Below, in pieces: positions 1 through 10,192 of a DNA stretch of 64,000 nt. The DNA is taken from assembly GCA_964019655.1 (NCBI GenBank), contig CAXHTR010000006.1, positions 434,001 to 498,000 of the forward strand. Direction: 5' to 3'. The notes beneath the pieces were generated by a model. The model was not told the origin of the DNA, searched no databases, and saw only the letters and a program-made list of their open reading frames with translations. Source of the stretch: Perkinsela sp. pyNocScin1 (Eukaryota; Euglenozoa; Kinetoplastea; Prokinetoplastida; Perkinselidae). The translations under genes and the position numbers were made by a program. The stretch's first letter is position 1, and every line of letters begins with the position of its first letter.

Positions 1-435
1 CTCTTCGCATGGATGTCGGTGGACGTGCGCTAAAAACTCAAAGTTGGAGTGAAAGTCTGACCAAACGCGGTCCCACAGATAGCATTGATCGCGTACAAGA
101 CTTTGAAATTTGTCCCGTGCCAAATGTCGAGTGGAAGGCCTCTTCATATCCCTAATATGCCTTGGGAGCTCGTGCGTTATATATCGGCCCGTCTCGTCGA
201 TAAGAGTAGGGCCCCACGGGAGAAGCCAAAGCATTTTCTGCTGAAACCTGCACAAGTCGACAATGAATTTCATGGAAATAGTTTTTTTAGCCTTATTGAT
301 CCTTTGATTGACTTCATGGGCGAAGAGGAGGCTTTCGACGAGCATTGGATGTGCACGATGGCTTCATACTATCTCAAGCTGTGTGAATCGGGTAACCTTG
401 TCTTCGAATGGCTCATTTGATCGTTTTCGCTTCAT
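1..435 (-). pseudogene. Family A LRR gene, 5' part, interrupted by an in-frame TGA
   Basis: The minus strand reads, from an ATG at 435, a family A N-terminus that matches the neighbouring genes throughout: EPFEDKV, SHRAHPMLVESLL, WLLPWG, a tryptophan in the WDR position, then FLAHVHRHPCEE at the window edge. One TGA falls between 'LEIV' and 'SHRAH', where the paralogues have arginine (KRELLRSHRAQ), which fits a CGA to TGA change. No frameshift is seen in the 145 codons visible. The 3' LRR part lies outside the window. It is probably a recently inactivated copy; stop-codon readthrough cannot be excluded. The plus-strand frame over the same bases is only a shadow. Confidence 0.75.
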
Positions 436-523
436 ATACGTTATGAAGATCCTAAATTTAATAATGGCATAAATCTCTCATAAAGCACAGAGGGGTCCAA
501 TTATGTCTGGGCCATTTAAAGCA

Positions 524-1774
524 CTACTGTTGGTACGAATTCAGTCGATATGCACTATACTTCATTTCTATTGCTTCATAATTTGGTCTTTTATTCTCTT
601 TATACGCCTCGAACTCCTCAGTTTTGATCCGACACCCACTGAGATCGATTGTTTTCAGGCCAATACAATGTGCAATTGTTTCAAAAGTCCTAAAAGTGAT
701 TTTGTGGCAACTTATGAGTGAAACTTCAACCATTTGACATTTGTTTCTGAGCATCACTGCCCGGAGATCTCTGTTAGTGACATTTGTGTAGTTGAGTGTG
801 AGCCATCGAAGAGCGGAGAAGAACTTGAGAAACGAAAAATTTTGGATATTCAGGCTCGATAAATCCAAGAGCTTCACACTTTGTTGGAAGTGTTGGCAGG
901 TAACGAGTGGTTCAATAACATCGTAAGAAGCTTTTTCGTCATTAATTTGTAGCGATAAGATGTTTTTACATTCAACGAGCGCCTGTGCGACACTGCGCTC
1001 CATGCAACACTCAAGCTTGACATGCTGAAGTGTTTCTTTGCGATTTCTGATGTATTCGACTAAGTCATGAACATCGTAGGGATCATCAAGCCTATTGATG
1101 TGCAGCGAAGTCATATTGGGCAGCCGCTGGTACAGTGCGATCTGATCTTTCAAACCAAGAATTTTATGGTAAATGGTTTCCAGATTGAGGCTCTCTAAGC
1201 TTCGCATCTTTTGCACTGCTGTCGAAAACCCATCTACAGGATATCTCGTTTCGAATTTGAAGGATCGTAGAGTCTCGCATTTTTCAAGGTGCTCGAGGTC
1301 GTTCTGGTGTATTCCGACACAGTGATTGAGATAAAGCTCTTCGCATGGGTGCAGGTGCACGTACGCCAAAAATTCAAAGTTGACAGGATCAATCGCCCAA
1401 ATGCGATCCCATTGCTGATTTTCATCGCGAGCGAGACTGCCAAAGGTATCTCGATGGTATATTCCATCAGGGACTTGTGACATACCGTCTATTTCCCATG
1501 GAAGGTCATGGGTTGGTGCACGGCTCGTCTCATCGACCAAAAGAGTTCTCCACGGTAGAAGCCAATGCATTTTTTGCTTGAATCTGCACAGGTCAAGAAT
1601 AAAATTCATGGGAATAGTGCTGGTGGGTTTTTCAAGTCTTGCTTCAACCTCATGCGCAAGTAGAAGGCTTTCGATGAGGACTGGCTGTGCACGGTGTCTT
1701 CGTACAACTTCACGCCGAGTGCTGCGAAGAGACTCATTTTCAACCAGCTCGCATGGGTACTGCCTTCTTGCCAT
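524..1774 (-). CDS. Family A leucine-rich-repeat protein, 416 aa
   Basis: Unknown function. The N-terminal module has RRHRAQPVLIESLLLAHE (about residues 26-42), WLLPW (71-75), a QQWDRIW block (120-126) and HPCEE (142-146). After it come about ten irregular LRRs such as LRSFKFETRY and LKTIDLSGCRI, up to residue 400. No signal peptide or membrane segment is seen, so it is probably intracellular. The longer frame starts at TTG (1882) and would add a hydrophobic 36-residue leader absent from paralogues, so the ATG at 1774, which aligns with the family start, was chosen. It ends with TAG. It sits in a head-to-tail array with its closest relatives. Unlike most copies, WLLPW is followed by R rather than G. 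Confidence 0.8.
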   Translation of the reverse strand: MARRQYPCELVENESLRSTRREVVRRHRAQPVLIESLLLAHEVEARLEKPTSTIPMNFILDLCRFKQKMHWLLPWRTLLVDETSRAPTHDLPWEIDGMSQVPDGIYHRDTFGSLARDENQQWDRIWAIDPVNFEFLAYVHLHPCEELYLNHCVGIHQNDLEHLEKCETLRSFKFETRYPVDGFSTAVQKMRSLESLNLETIYHKILGLKDQIALYQRLPNMTSLHINRLDDPYDVHDLVEYIRNRKETLQHVKLECCMERSVAQALVECKNILSLQINDEKASYDVIEPLVTCQHFQQSVKLLDLSSLNIQNFSFLKFFSALRWLTLNYTNVTNRDLRAVMLRNKCQMVEVSLISCHKITFRTFETIAHCIGLKTIDLSGCRIKTEEFEAYKENKRPNYEAIEMKYSAYRLNSYQQ

Positions 1775-1981
1775 TTGTCGATATGGTAAAATGAGAAAGA
1801 TAAGGTAAATTAATAATAAGGTAAGGTAATCTGCACTCAAGCTCGATCTGCAGATGGAAATAGGTCGCACAATTATAGACAAAAAGGATCAGAATTTTTG
1901 GTTTGTTTCAGGTACGCAACGATTGAATGTCATAACGCATAGTAAACTATTCTATTACATACCATATGATTCTCGCAGACC

Positions 1982-3268
1982 TCAATCTTCATCAGACTCT
2001 GAACCCTCTGTTTCAGATTCCCAAAAGTACTCGTCAGTATCATGTACTCTACGGCCAACGCAGAGCGCCTCGTAGTTTCGCCTTTTCTCACTCTGATACG
2101 CTTCTAAACGCCTTCTCTTGATACGGCAGCCTCTCAGATCGACGCTTGCTAAGCCAGTACATCTCTCAATAGTGTCGAGAACTTTTAAAGTAATGTGATG
2201 ACAATGTACGATTGACATTGCGACGAGATGCTTCGAATTCTGCATCACTAAACTTCGCAAATCTTCATTTGTCACATCTCTACGGTCGAGAGCGAGCCAT
2301 CGAATAGCTGTAAAAAGCTCCAGAAACCAAAAGTCATGAACGTTGCGCAGATCAGAGAAATTTAGTTGCTGCACTGTCTTGTGGAAATGTTTGCAAGTGA
2401 CAAGTGGCTCAATGTCATCATAGGAAGCGTTGCGATCGTTAATTTGCAGCGATATTATGTTTTTGCATTCTGCAAGGGCATGTGCAACACTGCGATCGAT
2501 ACAGCAACCAAGTTTGACGTGCCTGAGTGTCTCTTTACGCTTTCGAATGTATTTGACGACATCTGCGAAGTCAGCGACCCCGTCGTAGAAATCAATATGA
2601 AGCGAAACTAAATTTGGCAGCCTCTGATAAAGCTTAAGATGCCTTTTGAGATCGTGATCGTCAATGAAAGACCCAGTCACGTCCAGGAACTCTAGGCTTT
2701 GAATCTTACGTAGTGTTGAAGAAAAAGCTCCCGGCGTTATATCAGTGTCGATCATGAACGATTGGAGCATGTGACACCTCGTCAAATTTTGAAAATATTT
2801 TCGTTTAATGCCACGGCAGGACTCCAGGTAGAGCTCTTCGCAGGGGTGTAGGTGAACGTGCTCTAAAAAGGAATATTCAGATGCTTCATATACCCAAATA
2901 CGATCCCATTGATGGTGCTTGTTGGCAACTAAGCTGTAAAGCTCCTTTTTTGATAGAAGACGAACCTCATCCGGATCGATTCGCTTGAATTCGTCTGGGA
3001 TACCTCGAGTTGGAGCGCGGGCGCTTTCGTCGATCAACTCAGGTCCCCATGGAAGCAACCACAGCATTTTCTGCTGAAAAAGAGTCAGATTGAGGATGAA
3101 TGTCATGGGAAGTATATTTTCAGAGGCTTTATTTCTTGAATTGAATTGATGAGCAAGAAGGAGGCTTTCGACGAGCTCCGGCTGTGCGCGATGACTTCGA
3201 ACGAGCTCGCGCTTTGTAAAGCGAAGAATCCGGTCTTCAAGAGTCTCATATCGCTTCTTTCGCTTCAT
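1982..3268 (-). CDS. Family A leucine-rich-repeat protein, 428 aa
   Basis: Intact member of the array. It has KRELVRSHRAQPELVESLL (19-37), WLLPWG (70-75), HHQWDRIW (118-125) and HPCEELYLESC (141-151), followed by LRRs such as LEFLDVTGSF and LASVDLRGCRIK. The last 19 residues are strongly acidic (ESETEGSESDED), a tail also found on the 8.1-9.4 kb paralogue but not on the others. A 35-residue longer frame begins at an ATG at 3373, but the conserved family start (MKRKKRYETLED) is at 3268, so that is preferred. Stop is TGA. Function is unknown; the LRR fold suggests protein binding. Confidence 0.8.
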   Translation of the reverse strand: MKRKKRYETLEDRILRFTKRELVRSHRAQPELVESLLLAHQFNSRNKASENILPMTFILNLTLFQQKMLWLLPWGPELIDESARAPTRGIPDEFKRIDPDEVRLLSKKELYSLVANKHHQWDRIWVYEASEYSFLEHVHLHPCEELYLESCRGIKRKYFQNLTRCHMLQSFMIDTDITPGAFSSTLRKIQSLEFLDVTGSFIDDHDLKRHLKLYQRLPNLVSLHIDFYDGVADFADVVKYIRKRKETLRHVKLGCCIDRSVAHALAECKNIISLQINDRNASYDDIEPLVTCKHFHKTVQQLNFSDLRNVHDFWFLELFTAIRWLALDRRDVTNEDLRSLVMQNSKHLVAMSIVHCHHITLKVLDTIERCTGLASVDLRGCRIKRRRLEAYQSEKRRNYEALCVGRRVHDTDEYFWESETEGSESDED

Positions 3269-3401
3269 GTGTATGCTTGAAAACTCGATATACAAAAAAA
3301 GAATACAATCACGTGAGTCAAATATGCTTAGTATACAATCTTCGGAGTTCAGCATGCACATTTTTAGCTGCATTAAGTTCCATATTTAGCATATGACTCT
3401 A

Positions 3402-4634
3402 TCAAATTCTCAGCGCTTCGTGATTTCGCCGCTCTAAGCGCTTGTACTCCACAATGTCCTCAGGCTTGCAGGCTGTGCCATTAAGCACAACTGCATGTAA
3501 ACCGGTGCAAGCCTCGAAAGTATTCAAAATACGCTTTGTAATGGTGTCAAGGAACCGCACAGATACCCCCACGAGGTGATGTGCATTCGGCAGTATCAAC
3601 TCTTGCAGATCGATATCATCAATATAAGCGTTGTCGAAGTTCAACCAGCGCAGCTCTGTGAATCTACAAAGAGGATCGAATATCTCGATGCTTCCACATT
3701 CCCCAAGGTCTACGTATTTCACCGTTTTCTGCAGGCTTGAACTCAAGAAAATCGGCTCTATATCCTCGAAGACTGCTTCATTATCTTCGATTCGTATGCT
3801 CACAAGATTTTCACAAGCTGCGAGTGCCTCTGCGATTGGTCTTTTGAAAGCGCCCCTGAAAGTAAAGTGCTGCAGCGAAGATTTGCGTTCTCCAATGAAC
3901 TCAGCCAAAGAGGTACAGTCAGAGTCAGAAAGATCATCAATTTGCAGCGTGTTTAGCCGGGCAAGCGCACGATGCAACGCAAGTTGGGTAACCACTGCAT
4001 TCTCTGCAAACAAAAATGCACTTGCAACATCCAAAAAGCGAATATTCTTGAGCTTCTGAATCGCCTTAGATAAGCCTTTGTGGGCTTCTCCCTCTTCGAA
4101 TGATAGCGCTTGCAGGTCTTTGCAGTGCTCGAGGTGCTCAACTTCACTCGGGCCTACATGGGTCATGTCGAAGAAGTGAACTTCCTCACATGGATGCTTG
4201 TGCAAATATTGTAGGTAGGTACATGGATCATCGCCGTACGCGTATATTCGATCCCATTGCTGCGCCTCGTCTTCGACTAAGTTTTGGTATTCAGTGTGCG
4301 TGAGCCACCCTCGCCTTTTGTCTTCATATAAATCTGATTCGAGCCTATCTCTTAGCTCAAATGGAACTGCATGTATCGGTGGACGACAGGCCTCGTTGAT
4401 AATCTCTTCACCCCAAGGGCACAGCCATTTCATTTTCTGATGGAAGTGACACAGATCGAGGATGAATTCGATGTCTAAGGAACCAGAGTCAAATTCAGGC
4501 CTTGATTTGACATGATGAACGAAGAGGAGGCCCTCGACAAGGATTGGCTATGCGCGATGGCTTCGAAGTAGCTCTTTTTTAGTAACTCGGAGAATCCGGT
4601 CATCAAGGGACTCTTCTAACTGTTTTTGCTCCAT
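3402..4634 (-). pseudogene. Family A LRR gene with one premature TAG
   Basis: The open part (3402-4433, 343 codons from an internal ATG) begins at KWLCPWG and lacks the usual first ~70 residues. Those are present just upstream in the same frame, starting from an ATG at 4634: LDDRILRVTKKELLRSHRA, then TAG at 4548-4550, then PILVEGLLF. Paralogues have glutamine (CAG, SHRAQP) at that codon, so a single CAG to TAG change explains the break. The rest is undamaged: HPCEEVHFFD and all LRRs are kept, and there is no frameshift. Either a very young pseudogene, or an N-terminally shortened protein made from the internal ATG at 4433. Confidence 0.7.
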
Positions 4635-4791
4635 ATGTTTCCTCAAAGAGAATAATTTACGCAGAAAAAGTAACAACTAAGTAAAGTCATAAATCACACA
4701 TACGTTCTTACTTCGAAATATGAATTCGTAGGTTTTATATGGTTCACCAGCTCTGAAAGATGAATTCAAAGAGAAATTCAAACCTCAAACT

Positions 4792-6030
4792 TCAAGCCAT
4801 CGACTGTCCAACTTCTACATTTCTCAGCGCTTTGTAATTTCTTCTTCGCAAGCGCTTGTACTCCATGGTGTACTTGGGATTGAATCGGGTGCCATCGAAA
4901 TCCACCGTATGAAGACCGGTGCACATCTCCACAGCATTCAAAATCCGTTTCGTTATATGATACGGGTGACGTACAGATACGTTAACGAGGTGTTGTGCAT
5001 TCGCCAGCATTACCTCTTCTAGATCACTGTTCCTTATTCTTGTATGGTCAAAGTTCAGCCATTGAAGCGCTCGAAATTTCTTCAGCGGATAAAAATCGTG
5101 GATGCTCTCTGACTCTGTTAAGTCCAAGATTTTGAGCGTCTTTTGTAGATTTTTACTCGTGAAAATTGGCTCGATATGTCGGTCAATGACATCGTAGTCT
5201 TCGATCCGAATGCTCAAAAGATTTTTGCACTCTGCGAGTGCTCGTGCCATTCGACGGTCAAAATAAAAGCCGCAAAAATTGAAGTGCTGCAGCGTGTCTT
5301 TGCGCTCTCGAATGAGTGCAACTAAAGAAGTGCAGTCCCATCTGAAGACTTCATGGATTTGCAGCGATGTGAGCTTAGGGAGCGCTCGATGCAGCGCAAT
5401 CTGCGCATCGACAGATCTTAAAGCGTTATGCGTATCAATAAATCGAAGATTTTTGAGATTTGGCAGCACCTTTGAAAATCCATACACGTCACTTGTGCCA
5501 CCGAGTGTCAATGATTGAAGATCTCTACAATACGCAAGATGAAATGAGTCATCAGGATGAACATTGTTCATGCTCCCGATGTGTACTTCTTCACATGGGT
5601 GTTTGTGTACATGTTGAAGGAAAGCATAGTTAGATCTTGAATATGCGTAGATTCGATCCCATTGCTGGCCCTTGTCTTCGAGCAGATTCTGGTAATCAGC
5701 GTCTGTGAGCCATTCTGGGCTTGGGTTTTTCATTTCTTCTGCTTCAAACCTGTCTTTGAACTCAGCTGGCACTGTACGAACAGGTGGTCGGCTTGCCTCA
5801 TCAACAATCTCCTCGCCCCATGGGCACAGCCACTTCATTCTTTGGTGGAAGTGGCATAGATCCAGTATAAATTCCATTTCGAATGAGCCAGAGCCGCTAT
5901 CGCTAGAACCTTCTGCTTCATGAGCAAGTAGAAGGCTTTCGACAAGGACTGGCTGTGCGCGGTGGCTTCGAAGGAGCTCTCGCTTTGTAACACGATTCAC
6001 TTTCTCTTCAAATGGCTCAGAAGATAACAT
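4792..6030 (-). CDS. Family A leucine-rich-repeat protein, 412 aa
   Basis: Intact member, closest in wording to the 3.4-4.6 kb copy (shared KWLCPWGEEI, DLCHFHQ, GQQWDRIYAY and FLQHVHKHPCEEVH). LRR units run from about residue 150 to 390, for example LRFIDTHNALR and LQWLNFDHTRI. The C-terminus has the family ending EYKRLRRRNYKALR, which also resembles the RYKSEKKPNY block at the end of family C proteins. The ATG at 6030 fits the family start (MLSSEPFEEKV). The 16-codon longer frame begins at GTG and was rejected. Function unknown. Confidence 0.8.
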   Translation of the reverse strand: MLSSEPFEEKVNRVTKRELLRSHRAQPVLVESLLLAHEAEGSSDSGSGSFEMEFILDLCHFHQRMKWLCPWGEEIVDEASRPPVRTVPAEFKDRFEAEEMKNPSPEWLTDADYQNLLEDKGQQWDRIYAYSRSNYAFLQHVHKHPCEEVHIGSMNNVHPDDSFHLAYCRDLQSLTLGGTSDVYGFSKVLPNLKNLRFIDTHNALRSVDAQIALHRALPKLTSLQIHEVFRWDCTSLVALIRERKDTLQHFNFCGFYFDRRMARALAECKNLLSIRIEDYDVIDRHIEPIFTSKNLQKTLKILDLTESESIHDFYPLKKFRALQWLNFDHTRIRNSDLEEVMLANAQHLVNVSVRHPYHITKRILNAVEMCTGLHTVDFDGTRFNPKYTMEYKRLRRRNYKALRNVEVGQSMA

Positions 6031-6395
6031 TTCGTGCGAAAAAATAAGAAATATACGATTCTTCACAGCTACTGTCACTTTTAAGACTATAACATAGTTG
6101 AGAGAAATCTACTGAAATGGCTGTTTCGGAATTTTTTACACCCATAATTGACAGTTCTAGAAAAATTGAAACAGTAGTTTCTTTCAATTCAAAGAAATTT
6201 AATCAGGGAGGGGGGAGGGGGGGCTCGAGATTCTCGAAAGGTTGCTGAGAGGAGGAAACAGATAGATTGGAAGAGAGGAACAGGTAGGGGTTATATAAAT
6301 AAGACTTCTCCAAAGGCTGATGTACAGTCTTATCTAAACTATGCTGTCCCTGGTTTCGAGAATTCTGAGAAGTGTTTTGTGAGCTTTCCTGGTAA
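6031..6395. other. Intergenic region with an 18-base G-rich run
   Basis: No gene is visible in these 365 bases. On the plus strand, 6206-6223 is a G run broken by two A residues (pattern G3-A-G6-A-G7). That pattern could fold as a G-quadruplex on this strand, or serve as a C-rich pyrimidine tract in the transcript of the minus-strand genes. It lies about 175 bases upstream of the ATG of the preceding family A gene. Confidence 0.5.
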
Positions 6396-7703
6396 TTAGA
6401 TCCAAGTATACACGTAAAAATGCGTTGGTCTAAATTTTACACTATCAGGTTCTATCATTATGCCCTGATAGTTGGGTCTTTCATCTTTTATGTACGCAAC
6501 GACATCCTCGTGGCTCAAGCGGTTACACCCGTACGCCCGAAACGTACTCAAATAGGAACACGCTTCAATCCTTTCAAGAACTTTGCTCGTAATCCCATTG
6601 CACCATGGCACTTGAACATCCTGCAAATGCACGGCGTTCAGCCGCATCAGTGCGCAAAGTTCTTCGTCATGAAGGGAACGCGAGCGAATGTGCAACTACT
6701 CGAGAGCCGAGAAGCGCTCTATCCCGGAGAAGCACTCAAGATCAAAACAACGAAAGAATTTGATCATTTTTACTGTCCGCTGCAAGTTGGGGCTCGACAG
6801 AATGGGTAGAATATCGATATACTTAGCATCATAGTCTGTAATGCATAGGCTTTATATGTTTTCGCACTGCGCGAGGGCTTCTGTGATCGGCCGCTGCAGG
6901 CGGAGATTCACATCGATATGACGAAGCGTTTTCTTGCGCTCGAGGATAAAACTTACGAGTTCATCGCATTCAAAGTGGTCATTTTCAGATATGTGTAGGA
7001 TCGCAAGACTCGGCACAGCTCAAAGAATGTCAAGCTGTGTCTTGACAGCTAAACTAGTGCCCACCTCGCCAAATGTGACGAAATGTGTGAGCTTTGGCAT
7101 GCGTTTGAGCACAGGTGTGAAACTTAAGCGGACGAAGGGCTCAGTAAAATCTGACCATCTGAGAGCAAAAACACGGAGATCCTTGCAGTTTGGGAGATCA
7201 CTGAAGCAGGGTGTTTGTATGTGATGGACTAAGTCGACGTAAATCTTCTCACACGGGTGATACGAGACGCCTTTGAGAAAAGCCAAGTCGGAAACGCTAT
7301 GGGCCAAGATGCGGTCCCATTGCTGCGTCTTGTCAGCAACTTTTTGCCTGAAGTCTTAAACATTGAGCCATCTGGATCGATTGGTTTCCTTTTGCCGTTC
7401 ATATATGAAATTCAAATCATCGGGTAGATGGCTTGTCGGTGATCGAGCGCCTTCGTCGATGATTTCCGCCCCCCATGGGCAGAGCCACGCCATTTTCTGC
7501 TGAAAGCGGCATATCTGAATCACTGATTCAAGATCAAGAAGAAAGTGATCTGCCCTACCATTCGCACGCAGGAGGTTTGCCATGATGATGCTTTCAACGA
7601 TTGTTTCGTTCGCCCGGTGGCTCCTTGTGAGCTCACGGCGTATGACTCTGTGGTCTTTTTGCTCATACATAATTAAATTACTCAGTTGTTCTGCTGAGGT
7701 CAT
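6396..7703 (-). pseudogene. Family A LRR gene with four in-frame stops, no frameshift
   Basis: A complete family A gene can be read in one frame from ATG 7703 to 6396, interrupted by TAA (7356-7358), TGA (7020-7022), TAA (about 6852-6854) and TAG (6696-6698). Between them are RSHRANETIVESI, WLCPWGAEIIDEGARSP, QQWDRIL, SYHPCEKIYVDL, the LRRs and a normal C-terminus. Aligning with intact copies, TGA replaces the arginine of 'HRALP' and TAG the tryptophan of 'LRWL'. The HPCEE motif has become HPCEK. Four nonsense codons with no indel make this the most decayed copy in the array, yet the frame is preserved over 1.3 kb. Confidence 0.8.
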
Positions 7704-8083
7704 GTCAGGCTCAAGGTCAGCTTTCGAAAATCGAATCGACGAGTTTTGCCCAAAGAGTACGTATTTGGGAAAGTCCGGGCATAAGTAGTAATTTTCGAAA
7801 GACTTTGTACAGATGTAAGATGAAAATCGCCATCCACTCCAGCATCATGTGAAAAAGAAAAGAACTTTGTTCTTGCAGATCTGCTGCCCTTGGAAATAAG
7901 AAGAGCAAATTCTCATCGTATTTTGCGCTGGTTACGGGCGAAAATAAAACGCTTTATATGAAAGGGCGAGAGCTCCTACGGTCATGGGTATTCTCAATAT
8001 TCAGAATTACAGGTCTTCGTTGAACTTTTTTCGCTTTTTAGCTTTGCAGAACCAGTCAATAAAATGTTTGCATCGAACCTTTA
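7704..8083. other. Intergenic region, no gene recognised
   Basis: These 380 bases lie between the decayed family A copy and the next intact one. Only short frames occur (63 residues on the minus strand, hydrophobic and low in conserved character). No repeat, RNA gene or relic of the neighbouring families was seen. Confidence 0.4.
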
Positions 8084-9394
8084 TCAATCTACGTCACTCC
8101 CCGCGTCCGACTCGTCAACATTCTCGTCCATCTCTTCGTCGCCGTCAATACCGCTGTACGTCATCATCAGCGCCTTATAGTTTCGCCGCTTCGCGCGCTT
8201 GTACTCGAGCATGTCTGCAAATGCGATAGCGCACCCACTTAGGTCAACACTGTGCAGCCCAGTGCACTTATCTACACAATCAAAAATTTCTTTCGTGATG
8301 TTCGGGCAGTGCTGCACGGACACTTCAACAAGATGCTGGGCGTTTACCAGCATCACGGCTTGCAGGTCTTCGTTTGTTATGTCCGTGTCATCCAGCCACA
8401 CCCATCGCAGTGCTGTGAAGCGCTCAAGGCCTCGAAAGTGCTCGATATTCGTCGTCTCATCGAATTTGACGAGCCTCACGGTCTTTTGCAAGTGTTCACT
8501 CGTAAGAATCGGCTCAATATCATTAAAAGTGACCCCATGGTCTTCGATTCGTAATGTGAGGAGATTTTCACATGTGGCAAGAGCTGCAGCGATTGACCGT
8601 GAAAAACGGCCCCGGAAGCCAAAGTGCTTGAGATATGAATTTCGCTCTCGGATGAATTCGATGAGCACAGTGGCGTCAAAATCTCCCAAAATGTCGATTT
8701 CAAGTGATTTGAGGCTGGGCAGCCGCCGATGCATTTCGATTTGTCGCTTCATTGCGGCGACTCCAGTGAAAGTCAGCCGAGTATCAAGTACTTCCAAGCC
8801 TTGAACCGCTTGTAACGCGGAAACAAAACCTTTCGGGGCGTTTGCGGCGTCTATGGTCAGTGCACGGAGGCTGCGGCAGCCCGCGAGATGCTCGAGGTGG
8901 TTCGACTTAATATCACCACAGCCCATCATATGGACTTCCTCGCACGGGTGCTTGTCGAGGTGCTGGAGGAAACGCAGTTCCTGTAAGTCGTGCGTAAAGA
9001 TGCGATCCCACTGCTCGCTCTCGTCGGCGACCATTCGGCGGAGCTGCCCCTCAGTCATCCACTGCGGCAGGGTGTCGTTGAGCTCAGCGGCGCCGATTGT
9101 ACTTCTGAGCGCCTCGGGGATAGCTCGCATGGGTGGGCGGCAGCCCTCGTCGATGAGCTCCTCGCCCCATGGGCATAGCCACCTCATCTTTTGGGCGAAG
9201 GGGCACAGGTTGAGAATGAGCTGCATAGAAAGGGCCTTTTCGTTATTTTTATGCCTTGTATTGACTTGAGCTACAAGGAGAAGGCTCTCGACGAGAACTG
9301 GCTGCGCGCGATGGCTCCGAAGGAGATCTCGCTTGGTGATGCGAACTACTCTATCAGCGTAGGATTCATCGTTGGCTAGGTGGGATGAGTGCAT
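8084..9394 (-). CDS. Family A leucine-rich-repeat protein, 436 aa
   Basis: Intact member with the canonical module: KRDLLRSHRAQPVLVESLL (19-37), RWLCPWGEELIDEG (about 69-82), EQWDRIF and LDKHPCEEVHMMGC. LRRs follow, including LRALTIDAANAP, LRWVWLDDTDI and LHSVDLSGCAIA, to about residue 400. The tail is acidic (DEEMDENVDESDAGSDVD). The start ATG is at the family position and needs no correction. Its base composition is visibly more G+C-rich than that of the copies at 0.5-6 kb, which suggests an older divergence within the array. Function unknown. Confidence 0.8.
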   Translation of the reverse strand: MHSSHLANDESYADRVVRITKRDLLRSHRAQPVLVESLLLVAQVNTRHKNNEKALSMQLILNLCPFAQKMRWLCPWGEELIDEGCRPPMRAIPEALRSTIGAAELNDTLPQWMTEGQLRRMVADESEQWDRIFTHDLQELRFLQHLDKHPCEEVHMMGCGDIKSNHLEHLAGCRSLRALTIDAANAPKGFVSALQAVQGLEVLDTRLTFTGVAAMKRQIEMHRRLPSLKSLEIDILGDFDATVLIEFIRERNSYLKHFGFRGRFSRSIAAALATCENLLTLRIEDHGVTFNDIEPILTSEHLQKTVRLVKFDETTNIEHFRGLERFTALRWVWLDDTDITNEDLQAVMLVNAQHLVEVSVQHCPNITKEIFDCVDKCTGLHSVDLSGCAIAFADMLEYKRAKRRNYKALMMTYSGIDGDEEMDENVDESDAGSDVD

Positions 9395-10192
9395 GAGCGG
9401 TGAGCATGTACATAAATAGAAGGAAATAGAAGAAAGCGAACATACTGATACGCGCAGTTGAAGGAGATTGAAAAATGCACACGCGTTGTGGGATTCTATA
9501 CATTTCAGAATGGCATTATACTGAAAGGCCCCCGATCCCTTGTTATTATCAGAACCGTAAACAGAGAGCTACATGTGGTCAAAATAGACAAGAAGATGCG
9601 CGATACTGCTATTGATTCCTTTCTTACGAGGTTATGTTCGCTTAATTCCTGGGACTCGACATTCAAAAAGTTTAAAGAACACATGAACTCTGTCGTCGCC
9701 ATGGACACTGCGCCAAAACAGTGGCACCTATAAGAACTCCAGGCATCTGCATCGTCCTCGCTCATTCCCTGTAGAATGGAGCATAATTGCCGTCGATTTA
9801 TGCCTCAGGATTCTTAAATTCTCCTCAAGCTGCGCTTTGCAATCGAGGAAGGGGGAATGGGCTCCGCGAATTCGATAAACTGAGGCATAGGTGTATTCAT
9901 GAAATTCTATTGAAAAGGAAGAACGATGGGATTCAAATGAGTTCTATTTGAAAAGTCGAGATCTACGTATTCAAATCATCGTGTATGCAAGGCCTACAGG
10001 TCCAATGTAAAGCGTAAAGCTTGAGGTGTCATCCACAGAATGTGGTAACAAGCAATCAATCCTTCTATCATAGCTATGTTTCTTTCATAAATTCGGACCA
10101 CTCGAATGCTCACCTCAACTAAATATATTTTATATAATTGTAATTACAGTAATCATAATAGTTCTCATAGTTTATATGCGTGGGAATACGCT
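9395..10192. other. Intergenic region of about 800 bases with small ambiguous frames
   Basis: This gap separates the family A array from the first family B gene. Two overlapping small frames occur: a plus-strand one of 91 codons (9458-9733) and a minus-strand one of 86 codons (9505-9765, ATG start, with a hydrophobic stretch near its end). Neither has a recognisable domain, and at most one can be real. The minus frame fits local polarity; the plus frame has a more protein-like composition. I cannot decide between them. The remaining 450 bases are A+T-rich and show nothing. Confidence 0.3.

Noticed and set aside
85-420. 111-codon plus-strand frame at the left edge
   Set aside because: The minus strand over the same bases reads as a family A N-terminus almost end to end, so this is its shadow.
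1775-1882. Hydrophobic N-terminal extension (TTG start) of a family A gene as a signal peptide
   Set aside because: Not shared by paralogues, starts at TTG, and lies upstream of the family-conserved ATG; it is most likely leader sequence.
3402-7703. Reassigned stop codons as a genetic-code change
   Set aside because: Intact neighbours terminate at TAG, TGA and TAA, and the interrupting stops replace different amino acids (R, Q, W).
9458-9765. Two overlapping small frames in the 9.4-10.2 kb gap as genes
   Set aside because: They lie on opposite strands and have no recognisable domain; at most one is real, so they are only described in the gap entry.
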